Positions 63,811-64,000 of a stretch of 64,000 bases of DNA are shown here, piece after piece. The position numbers were made by a program, and so were the translations under genes. The stretch comes from Leishmania infantum JPCM5 (Eukaryota > Euglenozoa > Kinetoplastea > Trypanosomatida > Trypanosomatidae): contig NC_009407.2 in the NCBI RefSeq assembly GCF_000002875.2, positions 230,001 through 294,000 on the forward strand. The letters run 5' to 3'. Each line of letters opens with the position of its first letter. Positions within the stretch are counted from its first letter, which is position 1. The notes below the pieces were generated by a model. That model worked only from the letters and a program-made list of their open reading frames with translations, searched no databases and was not told the origin of the DNA.

Positions 63811-64000
63811 TGAGCGGATGCCTGCTATGGCAGAGAGACGGACACGCTGCATACAGGAGAAGAAAGCGAAGGCAGCGCAGCACGCCAACAAACGAAAAAG
63901 AGAGCAGACGAGGGAAAAGAGAGCGATGTGCGCGCTCCCCTTTTTGGCTCTACCACCTCCATCGTCTCACTGAGGGCTCAGTGGCAGACGCCAGCGTTCC

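Noticed and set aside
1..64000. tRNA, rRNA, snoRNA clusters or CRISPR arrays
   Set aside because: I looked for A/B-box-like tRNA sequences, rRNA motifs and regularly spaced repeats on both strands and found none that held up. A tRNAscan or Infernal run would be needed to exclude small RNAs firmly.

Overview
The window reads as nuclear chromosome of a trypanosomatid, most likely Leishmania. The signs are intron-less, GC-rich genes with GC-rich third codon positions, long Ala/Ser/Pro/Glu-rich low-complexity stretches in proteins, 0.5-4 kb intergenic regions full of polypurine/polypyrimidine and (GT)n tracts, and SIDER/DIRE-type degenerate retroposons. Every gene I can support lies on the minus strand, so the window is part of one directional (polycistronic) gene cluster read from high to low coordinates. 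Maturation would be by spliced-leader trans-splicing; several genes show a pyrimidine tract and a first AG just upstream of the ATG.

In order of transcription (right to left): a short DIRE-like retroposon with a C2H2 zinc-finger remnant (about 62.8-63.8 kb); a diverged SIDER (61.4-61.8 kb); the small-subunit processome WD40 protein UTP7/WDR46 (58.1-60.2 kb); a heavily disrupted vWA-like gene that I call a pseudogene (53.1-55.3 kb); two paralogous small two-TM membrane proteins (49.3-50.1 and 44.9-46.1 kb); a 1144-aa ARM/HEAT-like hypothetical; a MYCBPAP-family protein of the axonemal central-apparatus type; a kinesin; a SIDER (27.6-28.0 kb); ubiquitin-activating enzyme E1; a previously hidden ~95-codon small gene broken by one frameshift (22.6-22.9 kb); a degenerate DIRE retroposon (20.5-22.6 kb); a dolichyldiphosphatase-like PAP2 protein; a mitochondrial-looking metallo-beta-lactamase fold hydrolase with an altered metal motif; a compact zinc-ribbon plus tRNA-binding-domain protein; a SIDER nearly identical to the one 15.9 kb away (11.7-12.2 kb); and a 3343-aa kelch protein.

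The genes do not form a pathway, as is normal for trypanosomatid clusters. They touch ubiquitination, ribosome assembly, the flagellum/cytoskeleton, dolichol recycling and tRNA handling. The most interesting material is not a new operon-like system. It is (i) two broken genes whose lesions can be traced, (ii) near-identical retroposon segments far apart in otherwise diverged elements, suggesting recent duplication or gene conversion, and (iii) a two-TM paralog family and an MBL-fold enzyme with unusual features. No rRNA, tRNA, CRISPR array or strand-switch region was seen.
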